From Burkholderiaceae bacterium (GTDB lineage: Bacteria > Pseudomonadota > Gammaproteobacteria > Burkholderiales > Burkholderiaceae_E), in NCBI GenBank assembly GCA_021463505.1, contig JAJTYR010000020.1:1-61045 (forward strand): DNA of 61,045 nucleotides, in the 5' to 3' direction. The notes beneath the pieces were generated by a model, which saw only the letters and a list, made by a program, of their open reading frames with translations, made no database searches and was not told the origin of the DNA. Positions 8,989 to 17,625 of this stretch are shown here, piece by piece. Each line of letters begins with the position of its first letter. Within the stretch, counting starts at the first letter, position 1. The position numbers and the translations under genes were made by a program.

Positions 8989-9824
8989 CCACCCGCCTCG
9001 GCACGCGCCTGGGCGCCCTCGCCGGCACGCTATGGCTCGCTGCCGGCCTGGCCGCCGCGAGCGCCGTGCAGGCGCAAACGTCGATCACCGTCGCCTCGAC
9101 CACCTCGACCGAGCAGTCGGGGCTGTTCAAACATCTGTTGCCCGCCTTCGAGAAGAAGACCGGGATCCAGGTGAAGGTGGTCGCGGTGGGCACCGGCCAG
9201 GCGCTCGACATCGGCCGACGCGGCGATGCCGACGTCGTCTTCGTGCACGACGCGAAAGCGGAGGAGAAATTCATCGCCGAGGGCGCGGGCGTCAGGCGCT
9301 TCGAGGTCATGTACAACGACTTCGTGCTCGCCGGCCCGAAGAGCGATCCGGCGAAGGTCGCCGGCGGCAAGGACATCCTCGAAGCGCTGCGCCGCATCGC
9401 CACGGCTGGCGCCCCGTTCGCGTCGCGCGCCGACCGCAGCGGCACGCACGCGGCCGAGTTGCGCTACTGGCAGGCCGCCGGCGTCGACCTCGCCCCGGGC
9501 AAGGGCAAGTGGTACAAGGAGACCGGCTCCGGCATGGGTCCGACCTTGAACACCGCCGCGGGTCTGAATGCCTACGTGCTCACCGACCGCGGCACCTGGC
9601 TGTCGTTCAGGAACCGCGCCGACCTGGCGATCCTGGTCGAGGGCGACAAGCGGCTGTTCAACCAGTACGGCGTCATGCTGGTGAACCCGGCGAAGCACCC
9701 GCAGGTGAAACAGGAAGCCGGCCAGAAGTTCATCGACTGGCTGCTGTCGGCCGACGGGCAAACGGCGATTGCCGACTACAAGGTGAACGGCGAGCAACTG
9801 TTCTTTCCGAACGCCGCGCATTGA
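8967..9824 (+). CDS. tupA: Tungstate-binding periplasmic protein
   Basis: This 285-residue protein has a signal peptide that appears to end at AVQAQ. The mature start ITVASTTSTEQSGLFKHLLP followed by FEKKTGI matches the TupA/WtpA-like tungstate-binding group, whose serine/threonine-rich start contacts the oxyanion. Other family hallmarks are GTGQALDIGRRGDADVVFVH, FVLAGPKSDPA and FASRADRSGTH with GSGMGPTLNTA. It delivers tungstate to TupBC. The ATG lies inside the end of tupC. Selectivity for tungstate over molybdate is inferred from family resemblance. Confidence 0.9.
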   Translation: MATDRRLTTRLGTRLGALAGTLWLAAGLAAASAVQAQTSITVASTTSTEQSGLFKHLLPAFEKKTGIQVKVVAVGTGQALDIGRRGDADVVFVHDAKAEEKFIAEGAGVRRFEVMYNDFVLAGPKSDPAKVAGGKDILEALRRIATAGAPFASRADRSGTHAAELRYWQAAGVDLAPGKGKWYKETGSGMGPTLNTAAGLNAYVLTDRGTWLSFRNRADLAILVEGDKRLFNQYGVMLVNPAKHPQVKQEAGQKFIDWLLSADGQTAIADYKVNGEQLFFPNAAH

Positions 9825-9873
9825 GCCAACCGGCAACCTTCCCGACCGATGTCGTGTTACAGTGTGCGGCTTC

Positions 9874-9950
9874 GCGCCCGTAGCTCAGTTGGATAGAGTA
9901 CCTGGCTACGAACCAGGGGGTCGTGGGTTCGAATCCTGCCGGGCGCGCCA
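9874..9950 (+). tRNA. tRNA-Arg (anticodon ACG)
   Basis: A full cloverleaf can be drawn over 77 bases. The acceptor arm GCGCCCG pairs with CGGGCGC, with discriminator G and an encoded CCA end. The D-loop includes AGCTCAGTTGGATAGAGT. The anticodon stem CCTGG/CCAGG carries the loop CTACGAA, giving anticodon ACG (9908-9910), and the T-arm includes GGTTCGAATCC. It reads CGN arginine codons after A34-to-inosine editing. It follows tupA with no integrase or direct repeat next to it. Confidence 0.97.
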
Positions 9951-10097
9951 CACATCAACGGGATTGCGGGTCGGCCCCCGACGGGCGTACGGAATTCATC
10001 GCGACCCGGACTGCCACGCCGCGCAGCACGCTGCGGCATGCCCTGCCCGGAAATCCCCGGGCCATCGTTCCAGGCAGACGGCCCGGCCGTGAACTCG

Positions 10098-11207
10098 TCA
10101 GGCCTGATCGGCCAGCAGCGCCCAGTGATTGTCGGCCGACACGCCGGCCGGCCAGCGCAGCATGCGCGCCGGCTCGCTCGGGTGCCAGCGCGCCAGGCCG
10201 AGCCCTGCACCGACGATGACGCCCGGTGACCGGTCGAGCGGCCACAGGCCGCAGGGGTTCTGCACGTCGCCGATCGTCGCCAGTTCGGAGGCGCGCCCGG
10301 GCACCCACATCACGATGCGCCCGGCGTACTGGGCGGTGAGGACGAAGCCACCGTCGGGGCCGGCGGCGACGTCGCCGGCGTAGCCCTGCGCCTCGGGCAG
10401 CTGCGGCGCAGTGAGCTTCTGCCCATCCCACACCGCCAGCAGCGGCGCTGCGCGACGCTCGGCCGGATGGTCGTGCTCGGCCTGCAGGCCGATACCGAGC
10501 AGCCGCGGCACGTTGGCCGTGGGCTCGTTCCAGGCGATGTGGTGCGGGCTCAGCCGGCGATCAGGCAGGGCCCACTTGCCCAGCAGTTCACCGCTGGCGG
10601 GATCCATCCGCACGAGCGACGGGTTCATCCGATGCAGGTCGCGCTTGCCGCCACCCGGTCCGCGCGGAATGCCGCCGTTGGCCACGATGAGCCGGTCGTC
10701 GTCGGCGACGAGGATCTGGTGCGGATCGATGCCGTGCGTGCGGAACTGCGCCACCTTGCGCAGGTCGCGCGTGTCGCGCACGCTGACCCAGCCATCGCCG
10801 CTCTGGCGGTCGGTCTCGCCGGTGAACAGCCATTGCCCGTCGCGGCTGGCGATGACGTGGCCGTCCAGCGTGCGCTGGTCGCCTTCTTCGGCCGTGGCCA
10901 GACGGTTGACGACGGTGCCGCGGGCGTCGATGCGCAATAGCCACTGACCCGGCCGCGCCGCAACGGCGAGGAAACCTCCTCCGGGCTCGGGCACCACCGC
11001 GTGAGGTCGGCCTGGCACGGTCACCGCCGACTCGATCTGCGCCTGGCCCAGCGTCCAGCGCACGCGTAGCGTACCGACCTGGTACTCGCGTTCGTGCAGG
11101 CGCCAGCCCCCGGCGACGCGGGTCGCGGTGGCCGGATCGGTGTGCGCCCGAGCGCTGAGCGGCAGCGCGCTCAGGGCCAATCGAAGGAACTGGCGACGAT
11201 GGATCAT
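10098..11207 (-). CDS. Tat-exported DUF1513 protein, probably iron-linked
   Basis: This 369-residue protein begins MIHRRQFLRLALSALPLSAR, a twin-arginine signal, so the folded protein should be exported to the periplasm. The body has repeated beta-propeller-like strands (GGFLAVAARPGQWLLRID, DGQWLFTGETDRQSGDGW, ILVADDDRLIVANGG) typical of DUF1513. Family members are often encoded beside imelysin, di-haem peroxidase or EfeO-type iron genes; none is present here. Upstream lies a Fur-like inverted repeat (11248-11278), in keeping with iron control. Its molecular function is unknown. Confidence 0.82.
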   Translation of the reverse strand: MIHRRQFLRLALSALPLSARAHTDPATATRVAGGWRLHEREYQVGTLRVRWTLGQAQIESAVTVPGRPHAVVPEPGGGFLAVAARPGQWLLRIDARGTVVNRLATAEEGDQRTLDGHVIASRDGQWLFTGETDRQSGDGWVSVRDTRDLRKVAQFRTHGIDPHQILVADDDRLIVANGGIPRGPGGGKRDLHRMNPSLVRMDPASGELLGKWALPDRRLSPHHIAWNEPTANVPRLLGIGLQAEHDHPAERRAAPLLAVWDGQKLTAPQLPEAQGYAGDVAAGPDGGFVLTAQYAGRIVMWVPGRASELATIGDVQNPCGLWPLDRSPGVIVGAGLGLARWHPSEPARMLRWPAGVSADNHWALLADQA

Positions 11208-11247
11208 GGCGGCGACCGCTGAGGTGAAGGACGTGGCACTTTAGCAC

Positions 11248-11278
11248 ATGAATGCGAATGCGCCGCATTTGCATTCAT
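11248..11278. promoter_or_regulatory. Fur-like inverted repeat in the DUF1513 / ilvD divergent region
   Basis: A 31-base imperfect dyad with outer arms ATGAATGC / GCATTCAT and inner GAATGC / GCATTT is centred near 11263. The TGCGAATG...CATTTGCA arrangement resembles betaproteobacterial Fur boxes and shares the GAATG/CATTC half-sites with the perfect palindrome before tonB at 20522-20539. It sits 41 bases upstream of the DUF1513 start codon, so that gene is the more likely target than ilvD. Confidence 0.5.
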
Positions 11279-11431
11279 GCGAGAAAACCCGGGAGACGCC
11301 TCGCCCGCCTCTCGACGCACGACAGACTGAGCGAGAATGGCCGCCGCCCGCCCTGTTCCCCTGTCCCTCTCCTGTATCCAGTTTTCTGTTTCACCTTTTC
11401 ATTGCTTCTTCCAGCCTTCGAGGATCGCTCC

Positions 11432-13264
11432 ATGCCCGCCCACCGCTCCCGCACGTCGACTGCCGGCCGCAACATGGCCGGCGCCCGCGCCCTGTGGCGC
11501 GCCACGGGCATGAAGGACGAGGACTTCCGCAAACCGATCATCGCGATCGCCAACTCGTTCACGCAGTTCGTGCCGGGACACGTGCACCTGAAGGATCTCG
11601 GCCAGCTGGTGGCGCGCGAGATCGAGGCCGCGGGCGGTGTGGCGAAGGAGTTCGACACCATCGCGATCGACGACGGCATCGCGATGGGGCACGACGGCAT
11701 GCTCTACTCGCTGCCCAGCCGCGACCTCATTGCCGATTCGGTCGAGTACATGGTCAACGCGCACTGCGCCGACGCGCTGGTGTGCATCTCGAACTGCGAC
11801 AAGATCACCCCCGGCATGCTGATGGCGGCGATGCGGCTGAACGTCCCGGTGGTGTTCGTCTCGGGTGGCCCGATGGAGGCCGGAAAGACGAAGCTGGGGC
11901 CCGACAAGCTCGACCTGATCGACGCCATGGTCATGGCAGCCGACGAGAACGTCCCGGATGCGCAGCTCGCCGAGGTCGAGCGATCGGCCTGCCCGACCTG
12001 CGGCTCGTGCTCGGGCATGTTCACGGCCAACTCGATGAACTGCCTCGCCGAGGCGCTTGGCCTGGCGCTGCCGGGCAACGGCACGCTGGTGGCCACGCAC
12101 GCCGACCGCGAACAGCTGTTCCGGCGCTCGGGTCGCCTGATCGTCGAACTCGCCAGGCGCTACTACGACGAGGACGACGGGCGCGTGCTGCCGCGCGCGA
12201 TCGGCTTCGAGGCGTTCGAGAACGCCATGACGCTCGACATCGCGATGGGCGGATCGACCAACACGATCCTGCACCTGCTGGCGATCGCGCAGGAGGCCGG
12301 CATCGACTTCACGATGAAGGACATCGACCGGCTGTCGCGCGTGGTGCCGCAACTGTGCAAGGTCGCACCGAACACGCAGCAGTACCACGTCGAGGACGTG
12401 CACCGTGCCGGCGGCATCATGGCGATCCTGGGCGAACTCGAACGCGCCGGCAAGCTGCACACCGGCGTGCCGACGGTGCACAGTCGCACGCTCGCCGATG
12501 CGCTCGACCAGTGGGACATCCTGCGCAATCCGTCCGGTGACGTGAACACCTTCTACCGGGCGGGGCCGGCCGGCGTGCCCTCGCAGCTGGCGTTCAGCCA
12601 GGACGCGCGCTGGCCGTCGCTCGACACCGACCGCGCCGCCGGCTGCATCCGCTCGATCGCGCACGCGTACTCGCAGGAAGGCGGCCTTGCCGTCCTGCAT
12701 GGCAACCTCGCGCGAGACGGCTGCGTGGTGAAGACTGCTGGCGTCGACGACGCACTGCTCGTCTTCGAAGGCCCGGCGTGCGTGTTCGAGTCGCAGGACG
12801 AAGCGGTCGAGAAGATCCTCGGCAACCAGGTCAGGGCCGGTGACGTGGTGGTGATCCGCTACGAGGGACCGCGCGGCGGCCCCGGTATGCAGGAGATGCT
12901 CTATCCGACTTCGTACATCAAGTCGAAGGGCCTGGGCAAGGCCTGCGCGCTGCTCACCGACGGGCGCTTCTCCGGCGGCACCTCGGGCCTGTCGATCGGC
13001 CACGTGTCGCCCGAAGCCGCTGCGGGCGGCGCGATCGGACTCGTGAGGACCGGCGACCGCATCCGCATCGACATCCCCGGGCGCCGCATCGACGTGCTCG
13101 TCGCGGACGACGAACTCGCACGGCGCCGCACCGCGCAGGACGCACAGGGATGGAAGCCGGCCGCACCGCGCAAGCGCGCCGTCTCGGCAGCGTTGAAAGC
13201 CTATGCGCTGCTGGCAACGTCGGCGAACAAGGGGGCCGTGCGCGACCTGTCGTTGCTCGGGTGA
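11432..13264 (+). CDS. ilvD: Dihydroxy-acid dehydratase
   Basis: The 610-residue enzyme dehydrates 2,3-dihydroxy-isovalerate and its methylvalerate analogue, the third step of valine and isoleucine synthesis. The iron-sulfur ligands are visible in [12 protein letters not shown] near residue 125 and [19 protein letters not shown] near residue 190, and C-terminal [15 protein letters not shown] is a family signature. The length fits IlvD (about 616 in E. coli). The ATG at 11432 begins the conserved [20 protein letters not shown]; the longer frame upstream has no family similarity. It stands alone here, with a short GC-rich hairpin after the stop. Confidence 0.97.
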   Translation: MPAHRSRTSTAGRNMAGARALWRATGMKDEDFRKPIIAIANSFTQFVPGHVHLKDLGQLVAREIEAAGGVAKEFDTIAIDDGIAMGHDGMLYSLPSRDLIADSVEYMVNAHCADALVCISNCDKITPGMLMAAMRLNVPVVFVSGGPMEAGKTKLGPDKLDLIDAMVMAADENVPDAQLAEVERSACPTCGSCSGMFTANSMNCLAEALGLALPGNGTLVATHADREQLFRRSGRLIVELARRYYDEDDGRVLPRAIGFEAFENAMTLDIAMGGSTNTILHLLAIAQEAGIDFTMKDIDRLSRVVPQLCKVAPNTQQYHVEDVHRAGGIMAILGELERAGKLHTGVPTVHSRTLADALDQWDILRNPSGDVNTFYRAGPAGVPSQLAFSQDARWPSLDTDRAAGCIRSIAHAYSQEGGLAVLHGNLARDGCVVKTAGVDDALLVFEGPACVFESQDEAVEKILGNQVRAGDVVVIRYEGPRGGPGMQEMLYPTSYIKSKGLGKACALLTDGRFSGGTSGLSIGHVSPEAAAGGAIGLVRTGDRIRIDIPGRRIDVLVADDELARRRTAQDAQGWKPAAPRKRAVSAALKAYALLATSANKGAVRDLSLLG

Positions 13265-13272
13265 TGCACGCG

Positions 13273-13290
13273 CGGGCCCCCCTCGGCCCG
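13273..13290 (+). terminator. Weak hairpin after ilvD
   Basis: CGGGCC and GGCCCG can pair across a six-base loop just after the ilvD stop. No T-run follows, so intrinsic termination is uncertain. Confidence 0.25.
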
Positions 13291-13442
13291 CACCGGGACC
13301 TGCACGATCCGCGAGGCTGTTGCCGGCACTGGCACCAGAAGATATTTCCTTCGCGGCACTTACTTCCCGGCTCCACTCACTCGAACATGGAACCTCGCGG
13401 AATCTGCTCGTGGGTGGGTCCGGACGAGGCGGGAGGTGCCCC

Positions 13443-15146
13443 ATGTTCGTCAGCTTCTGGCCGAAGATTCTCCTGCTCGCCTGCGGCATGCTGGTCGCGA
13501 CAACCGTACAGGCAGAGATCCCGAAGGAAACGAGGGATGCGCTGAAGCTGGACAGATCGGCCACGCCCCGCCAGCTGTACGACGCACTGGTCAAGCGCTA
13601 CAAGGATCCGGCGCAGGGCGCCGGGCGCGGTTCCCACGCCAAATACTGGGAACCGATTCCCTTCAGCAAGTATCTCGACCCCGAGTCGTTCTACAAGCCC
13701 CCTTCCACCGTCAAGGAAGTGGCCTCGCGCGAACAATGCGTGAAGTGCCACGCCGACGAGTCGCCGGTGTGGGTGAACGCCTGGAAGAAGAGCGCACACG
13801 CGAATCTCGACCGGATCCGCAGGCTGACGCCGAACGACGCGACGTTCTACAAGAAGACCAAGCTCGAGGAAGTCGAGAGCAACCTGCGTTCGCTCGGCAA
13901 ACTGGGAGCCAGCGAACAGCTGAAGGAAGTCGGCTGCATCGACTGCCACGTCGACGTGAACGCGAAGAAGCGTGCCGATCACCGCACCGACCTGCGCATG
14001 CCGACAGCCGACGTCTGCGCCACCTGTCACCTGCAGGAGTTCGCAGAGCGCGAGTCCGAACGCGACACCCTGACCTGGCCGAAGGATCAGTGGCCCAAGG
14101 GCCGTCCGTCGCATGCGCTCGACTACCAGGCCAACGTGGAAACCACGACCTGGGCCGGGATGCAGCAGCGCGAAATCGCCGAAGGCTGCACGATGTGTCA
14201 CCAGAACCAGACCAAGTGCGACGGCTGCCACACCCGACACGAGTTCTCGGTGGTCGAGGCGCGCAAGCCGCAGGCCTGCGCGATGTGCCACAGCGGGATC
14301 GATCACAACAACTGGGAGAACTATCAGCTCTCCAAGCACGGCACGAACGTCGCGACAAGAGGCGATTCCTGGAACTGGAACGTACCGCTCGCGGAGGCAT
14401 TCTCCAAAGGAGGGCAGACCGCACCGACCTGCCAGACCTGCCACATGGAGTACCAGGGCAGGTACAGCCACAACATGGTGCGCAAGGTGCGCTGGGCCAA
14501 CTATCCGCGCAACGCAGGAATCGCCGAGAACATCAAGAGCGAGTGGTCCGGGAAGCGCCTCGAAGCCTGGGTCAAGACCTGCACCAACTGCCACAGCGAA
14601 ACCCTGTCCCGATCCTATCTGGAGCTGATGGACAAGGGGACATTCCAGGCCCTGGCCCTGTACCAGGAAGCCAACAAGGTCGTGCAGAAGCTCTACGACG
14701 AAAAGCTGCTGCCGGGCCAGATCACCAACCGCCCGGCACCGCCACCGCCCGACGTGGAAGGGCTGGGGCAGTTCTATTCATTCTTCCTCGCCAAGGGCAA
14801 CAACCCGGCGCTGGTCGAATTCGTCGAACTCAATATGGGCGAAAACCAGCTGCCCAAGACGCATGTCGCGCTGGCCCACGTCAATCCCGGAAACTGGAGC
14901 TATTCCGACGGCTACGAACAGCTGAACTTCATGTATACGCAGATCATGGACGAGGACGTCAAGATCAGGGAGATGGTTGCGCTGAAGGAGCGCGTGGCCA
15001 GGCTCGAAACCACCAAGCGCACCAGCCTGCTCGACACCGACAGTTCGACCACGCTTGCTTCCCTCGGCGGCCTGGGCGGGGCGATGCTGGCCGCTGGCGG
15101 CGTCGCAGTGGTCGGGTGGCGGCGCCGCGACAAGGCCACTCGCTGA
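13443..15146 (+). CDS. haoA: Hydroxylamine oxidoreductase, octahaem cytochrome c
   Basis: The 567-residue protein has a signal peptide ending VQA and eight CXXCH haem sites at about residues 99, 165, 192, 249, 259, 279, 330 and 380, the number and clustering expected of HAO. In nitrifiers HAO oxidises hydroxylamine in the periplasm, using a P460 haem cross-linked to a tyrosine. Two tyrosines in [11 protein letters not shown] (487 and 491) lie where that residue is expected, which argues for an oxidative enzyme rather than the reductive octahaem type. A C-terminal hydrophobic helix ([18 protein letters not shown] then RRR) should anchor it in the membrane. GGGAGG precedes the ATG. It heads a four-gene operon identical in order to Nitrosomonas. 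No ammonia monooxygenase genes are in the window. Confidence 0.93.
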   Translation: MFVSFWPKILLLACGMLVATTVQAEIPKETRDALKLDRSATPRQLYDALVKRYKDPAQGAGRGSHAKYWEPIPFSKYLDPESFYKPPSTVKEVASREQCVKCHADESPVWVNAWKKSAHANLDRIRRLTPNDATFYKKTKLEEVESNLRSLGKLGASEQLKEVGCIDCHVDVNAKKRADHRTDLRMPTADVCATCHLQEFAERESERDTLTWPKDQWPKGRPSHALDYQANVETTTWAGMQQREIAEGCTMCHQNQTKCDGCHTRHEFSVVEARKPQACAMCHSGIDHNNWENYQLSKHGTNVATRGDSWNWNVPLAEAFSKGGQTAPTCQTCHMEYQGRYSHNMVRKVRWANYPRNAGIAENIKSEWSGKRLEAWVKTCTNCHSETLSRSYLELMDKGTFQALALYQEANKVVQKLYDEKLLPGQITNRPAPPPPDVEGLGQFYSFFLAKGNNPALVEFVELNMGENQLPKTHVALAHVNPGNWSYSDGYEQLNFMYTQIMDEDVKIREMVALKERVARLETTKRTSLLDTDSSTTLASLGGLGGAMLAAGGVAVVGWRRRDKATR

Positions 15147-15158
15147 GGCTGCGGCGGC

Positions 15159-16208
15159 ATGGAGGCGGCACTCGCACGTGAGCCTGTCGGCAGGCGCGTT
15201 CTGCCCTCGCTCGGCCTGCTGCTGATGGCCGGCGGACTTCTGCTGCTCGCATGGGTGACTCACTCGTTCTGGCAACCCGGCACGGCTCCCTATCGCTACC
15301 AGCGGGTGGAGCAAGGCGGTATCGAACACTTCGCCCACCTCGGCCTCGGAGCCTGGCCGGATCTCGCGATCACGAAGTACGAGATCCACGTCGACGGCCT
15401 CGACCAGCCGGTCGCTGTCGGACACGTCGCACGTCGCGGATCGGCCTCCCCCGTGATGCTCGACTGGGACAACCGCAGCGGCGAGCCGCTGGTGTTTTCG
15501 GACACCCGGCTGACCGAACTGAAACCGCTCGCCGCAGCCGTGTCGAAACACACACCGAAAGAGGCGCTGCTGCTGGCCTGGTGGGACACCGCGCGCCAGT
15601 TGCACCTGCTCACGGGGCGTGACGTGGCCTACGACGCACATCTGGGCCAGCCTCTCGTTGCGCCGGCACCGTGGCGGCACCACGACCTCAGCATCGTGCG
15701 CTATGAGCGCGAGTTCTGGGGCGCGCCGCCGAACGACGTCGACGCGCAGCGCTTCGCCCGTTTTGCCGAGGCACTCGCCAGCGAATCCGACCGCGGCGCG
15801 GCGATGCTGCGTGAACTGGCCGGCAACCGGGAGGCCTATGTCATCGTGCACGTCTCGGACCTGTACAAGCTCGGTTTGCAGTTTCCCGATCGGCTCGGCG
15901 TGGCCTACAAGGACTTGATCCTGAAAGGCGACGTGCACGGACAGATCTCCTACGTCAAGCGCTGGGTGGCAGAAAACAGGTATTCCGCCTACACGGTGCA
16001 TGAACTCTCCGGGCAACAGGCACGCGCCTATGCCGTCACCGACGCCCGCAGCGGCCAGACACTGCTTGCGCAGATGCTGCCGCTCGGCAGCTCGAACCCG
16101 ACCGAAATGCAGGCCCTGCAACTTGTCTATCAGCATGGCGGGTACTGGGTCTACAGAATTCCCGCCGACGGCTCCGCAAGTCCCGCCAGCATGACGAAAC
16201 CGTCATGA
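15159..16208 (+). CDS. haoB: Hydroxylamine oxidation protein HaoB
   Basis: The 349-residue protein has one N-terminal membrane helix (SLGLLLMAGGLLLLAWVTHS) and a large exported domain without haem motifs. Size, topology and position directly after haoA identify it as HaoB (orf2 of the nitrifier hao cluster), a conserved protein of unproven role, possibly in HAO assembly or anchoring. It starts 12 bases after haoA and its stop overlaps the cycA start (ATGA at 16205-16208), which points to coupled translation. Confidence 0.85.
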   Translation: MEAALAREPVGRRVLPSLGLLLMAGGLLLLAWVTHSFWQPGTAPYRYQRVEQGGIEHFAHLGLGAWPDLAITKYEIHVDGLDQPVAVGHVARRGSASPVMLDWDNRSGEPLVFSDTRLTELKPLAAAVSKHTPKEALLLAWWDTARQLHLLTGRDVAYDAHLGQPLVAPAPWRHHDLSIVRYEREFWGAPPNDVDAQRFARFAEALASESDRGAAMLRELAGNREAYVIVHVSDLYKLGLQFPDRLGVAYKDLILKGDVHGQISYVKRWVAENRYSAYTVHELSGQQARAYAVTDARSGQTLLAQMLPLGSSNPTEMQALQLVYQHGGYWVYRIPADGSASPASMTKPS

Positions 16209-16915
16209 AGAAGCTCGTTTTCGCGCTCTGCGCCTCCGCCGTCCTGCTGGTCACCCTGGCCACGACGGCCGAGGCCGCGCCGGACTACGAGGGTCGCAAG
16301 AAGTGCGGTTCCTGCCATCGCAGCCAGCTCGAGTCGTGGGAAAAGACCGCCCACGCGAAGGCGATGGATTCCCTGGCACCGAAAGCGAAGGCCGCAGCCA
16401 AGACGAAAGCCCGCCTCGACCCGAACAAGGATTACCGCCAGGATGTCGACTGCGTCGGTTGCCACGCCACCGGCTTCGATCACGAAGGCGGCTTCGACCC
16501 GAAGGCGCCGAACAAGTACCTTACAGGCGTGGGTTGCGAGAGCTGCCACGGCGCTGGTTCGGACTACCGCCTGCTTCACCGCAAGGCCGGCCAGGCCTTC
16601 GAGAAAAAGCAGCAGACCATGCCGCGCCAGCAACTGGTCGAAGCCGGGCAGGAGTTCGGGTTCGAGGAACGCTGCAACGCCTGTCACCTGAACTACGAGG
16701 GCTCGCCCTGGAAGGGCGCGAAGAAGCCTTACACGCCGTTCACGCCCAAAGTCGATGCCAGGTACCACTTCGACTATGCCAGGGCCGTGCGCAATGACCA
16801 GGCCATGCATGAGCACTTCAAGCTCGACAAGGTCTTCACCGGGCCGCCCGTGCCATCGTTCCACGAGGAATTCCAGTCGAAGGCCACGCCCGGCGTGAAG
16901 GGCAGGGAGGACTGA
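16205..16915 (+). CDS. cycA: Tetrahaem cytochrome c554, electron acceptor of HAO
   Basis: The 236-residue protein has a Sec signal (ALCASAVLLVTLATTAEA) and four CXXCH sites: CGSCH, CVGCH, CESCH and CNACH. Size and spacing fit cytochrome c554 of ammonia oxidisers, which takes electrons from HAO two at a time and passes them to cm552. The segment CESCHGAGSDYRLLHR is typical. It overlaps haoB and its stop shares a base with the next start (TGATG). Confidence 0.92.
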   Translation: MKKLVFALCASAVLLVTLATTAEAAPDYEGRKKCGSCHRSQLESWEKTAHAKAMDSLAPKAKAAAKTKARLDPNKDYRQDVDCVGCHATGFDHEGGFDPKAPNKYLTGVGCESCHGAGSDYRLLHRKAGQAFEKKQQTMPRQQLVEAGQEFGFEERCNACHLNYEGSPWKGAKKPYTPFTPKVDARYHFDYARAVRNDQAMHEHFKLDKVFTGPPVPSFHEEFQSKATPGVKGRED

Positions 16916-17499
16916 TGCCCGGCGGGATGCGCCGGTACCTCGGCCTGCACGGCGGCGCGCTGTTACTCGGCGCCGCCGGTGTCGTTGCACTGATGGCTGG
17001 CGTGTTCGGCGGCGAAGCGGCACTGTCGTCCACCGCATTCTGTGTCAGCTGCCATTCGATGAGTTACCCCGCCGAAGAACTGAAGAAGTCCTCGCACTAC
17101 GGTGCGCTGGGCGCCAATCCCGGCTGCAAGGATTGCCACATCCCGCAGGGCCTGGCGAACTTCCATCTCGCTGTCGCCACGCATGTCGTCGACGGCGCCC
17201 GCGAACTGGTCCTGGAACTGAAGAACGACTATTCGGACATCGCGAAATTCGACGCTCGCCGGCCCGGGATGGCCCATGACGCACGCATGAACCTCAAGCG
17301 CTGGGACAGCGTCACCTGCCGCGCCTGCCACCGTGATCCGCAGCCGCCAGGTGCCGACGCCCGAGCGGCACACGCGAAGATGCGCACGCACGGGGCCACT
17401 TGCATCGACTGCCACCAGAACCTGGTGCACAAGGAAGTGCCCGAGACTGACCTCGACGCAAGCCTCGCACAAGGGCGCCGGGTCGAAAAGCAGGACTGA
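16915..17499 (+). CDS. cycB: Membrane tetrahaem cytochrome cm552, NapC/NirT family quinone reductase
   Basis: The 194-residue protein has a single N-terminal membrane anchor (GALLLGAAGVVALMAGVFGG) and four haem sites: CVSCH, CKDCH, CRACH and CIDCH. It belongs to the NapC/NirT/NrfH family. In ammonia oxidisers this protein moves electrons from c554 into the ubiquinone pool, closing the chain hydroxylamine, HAO, c554, cm552, quinone. It is the last gene of the hao operon. The family also works in the quinol-oxidising direction, so direction here is inferred from the haoAB-cycA context. Confidence 0.9.
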   Translation: MPGGMRRYLGLHGGALLLGAAGVVALMAGVFGGEAALSSTAFCVSCHSMSYPAEELKKSSHYGALGANPGCKDCHIPQGLANFHLAVATHVVDGARELVLELKNDYSDIAKFDARRPGMAHDARMNLKRWDSVTCRACHRDPQPPGADARAAHAKMRTHGATCIDCHQNLVHKEVPETDLDASLAQGRRVEKQD

Positions 17500-17625
17500 A
17501 CCGGGCACCGGGTTGCGGCACCAAAGGCGCGTCACACCCTGGCCCTACGGACCGGCACCGGTTCAGGGTCTAATATGAAGCCATGGAAGATCGCCCTGCC
17601 ACAGGGCCCGACAGAGGGGGGCGCC

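Noticed and set aside
9874-9950. tRNA-Arg as an integration site
   Set aside because: No repeated tRNA 3' end or integrase gene is found beside it.
17497-17565. TGAACCGG / CCGGTTCA arms flanking the end of cycB as a terminator
   Set aside because: The arms are about 53 bases apart, with no T-run, and the distal arm lies next to the -10-like box of the MocR gene.
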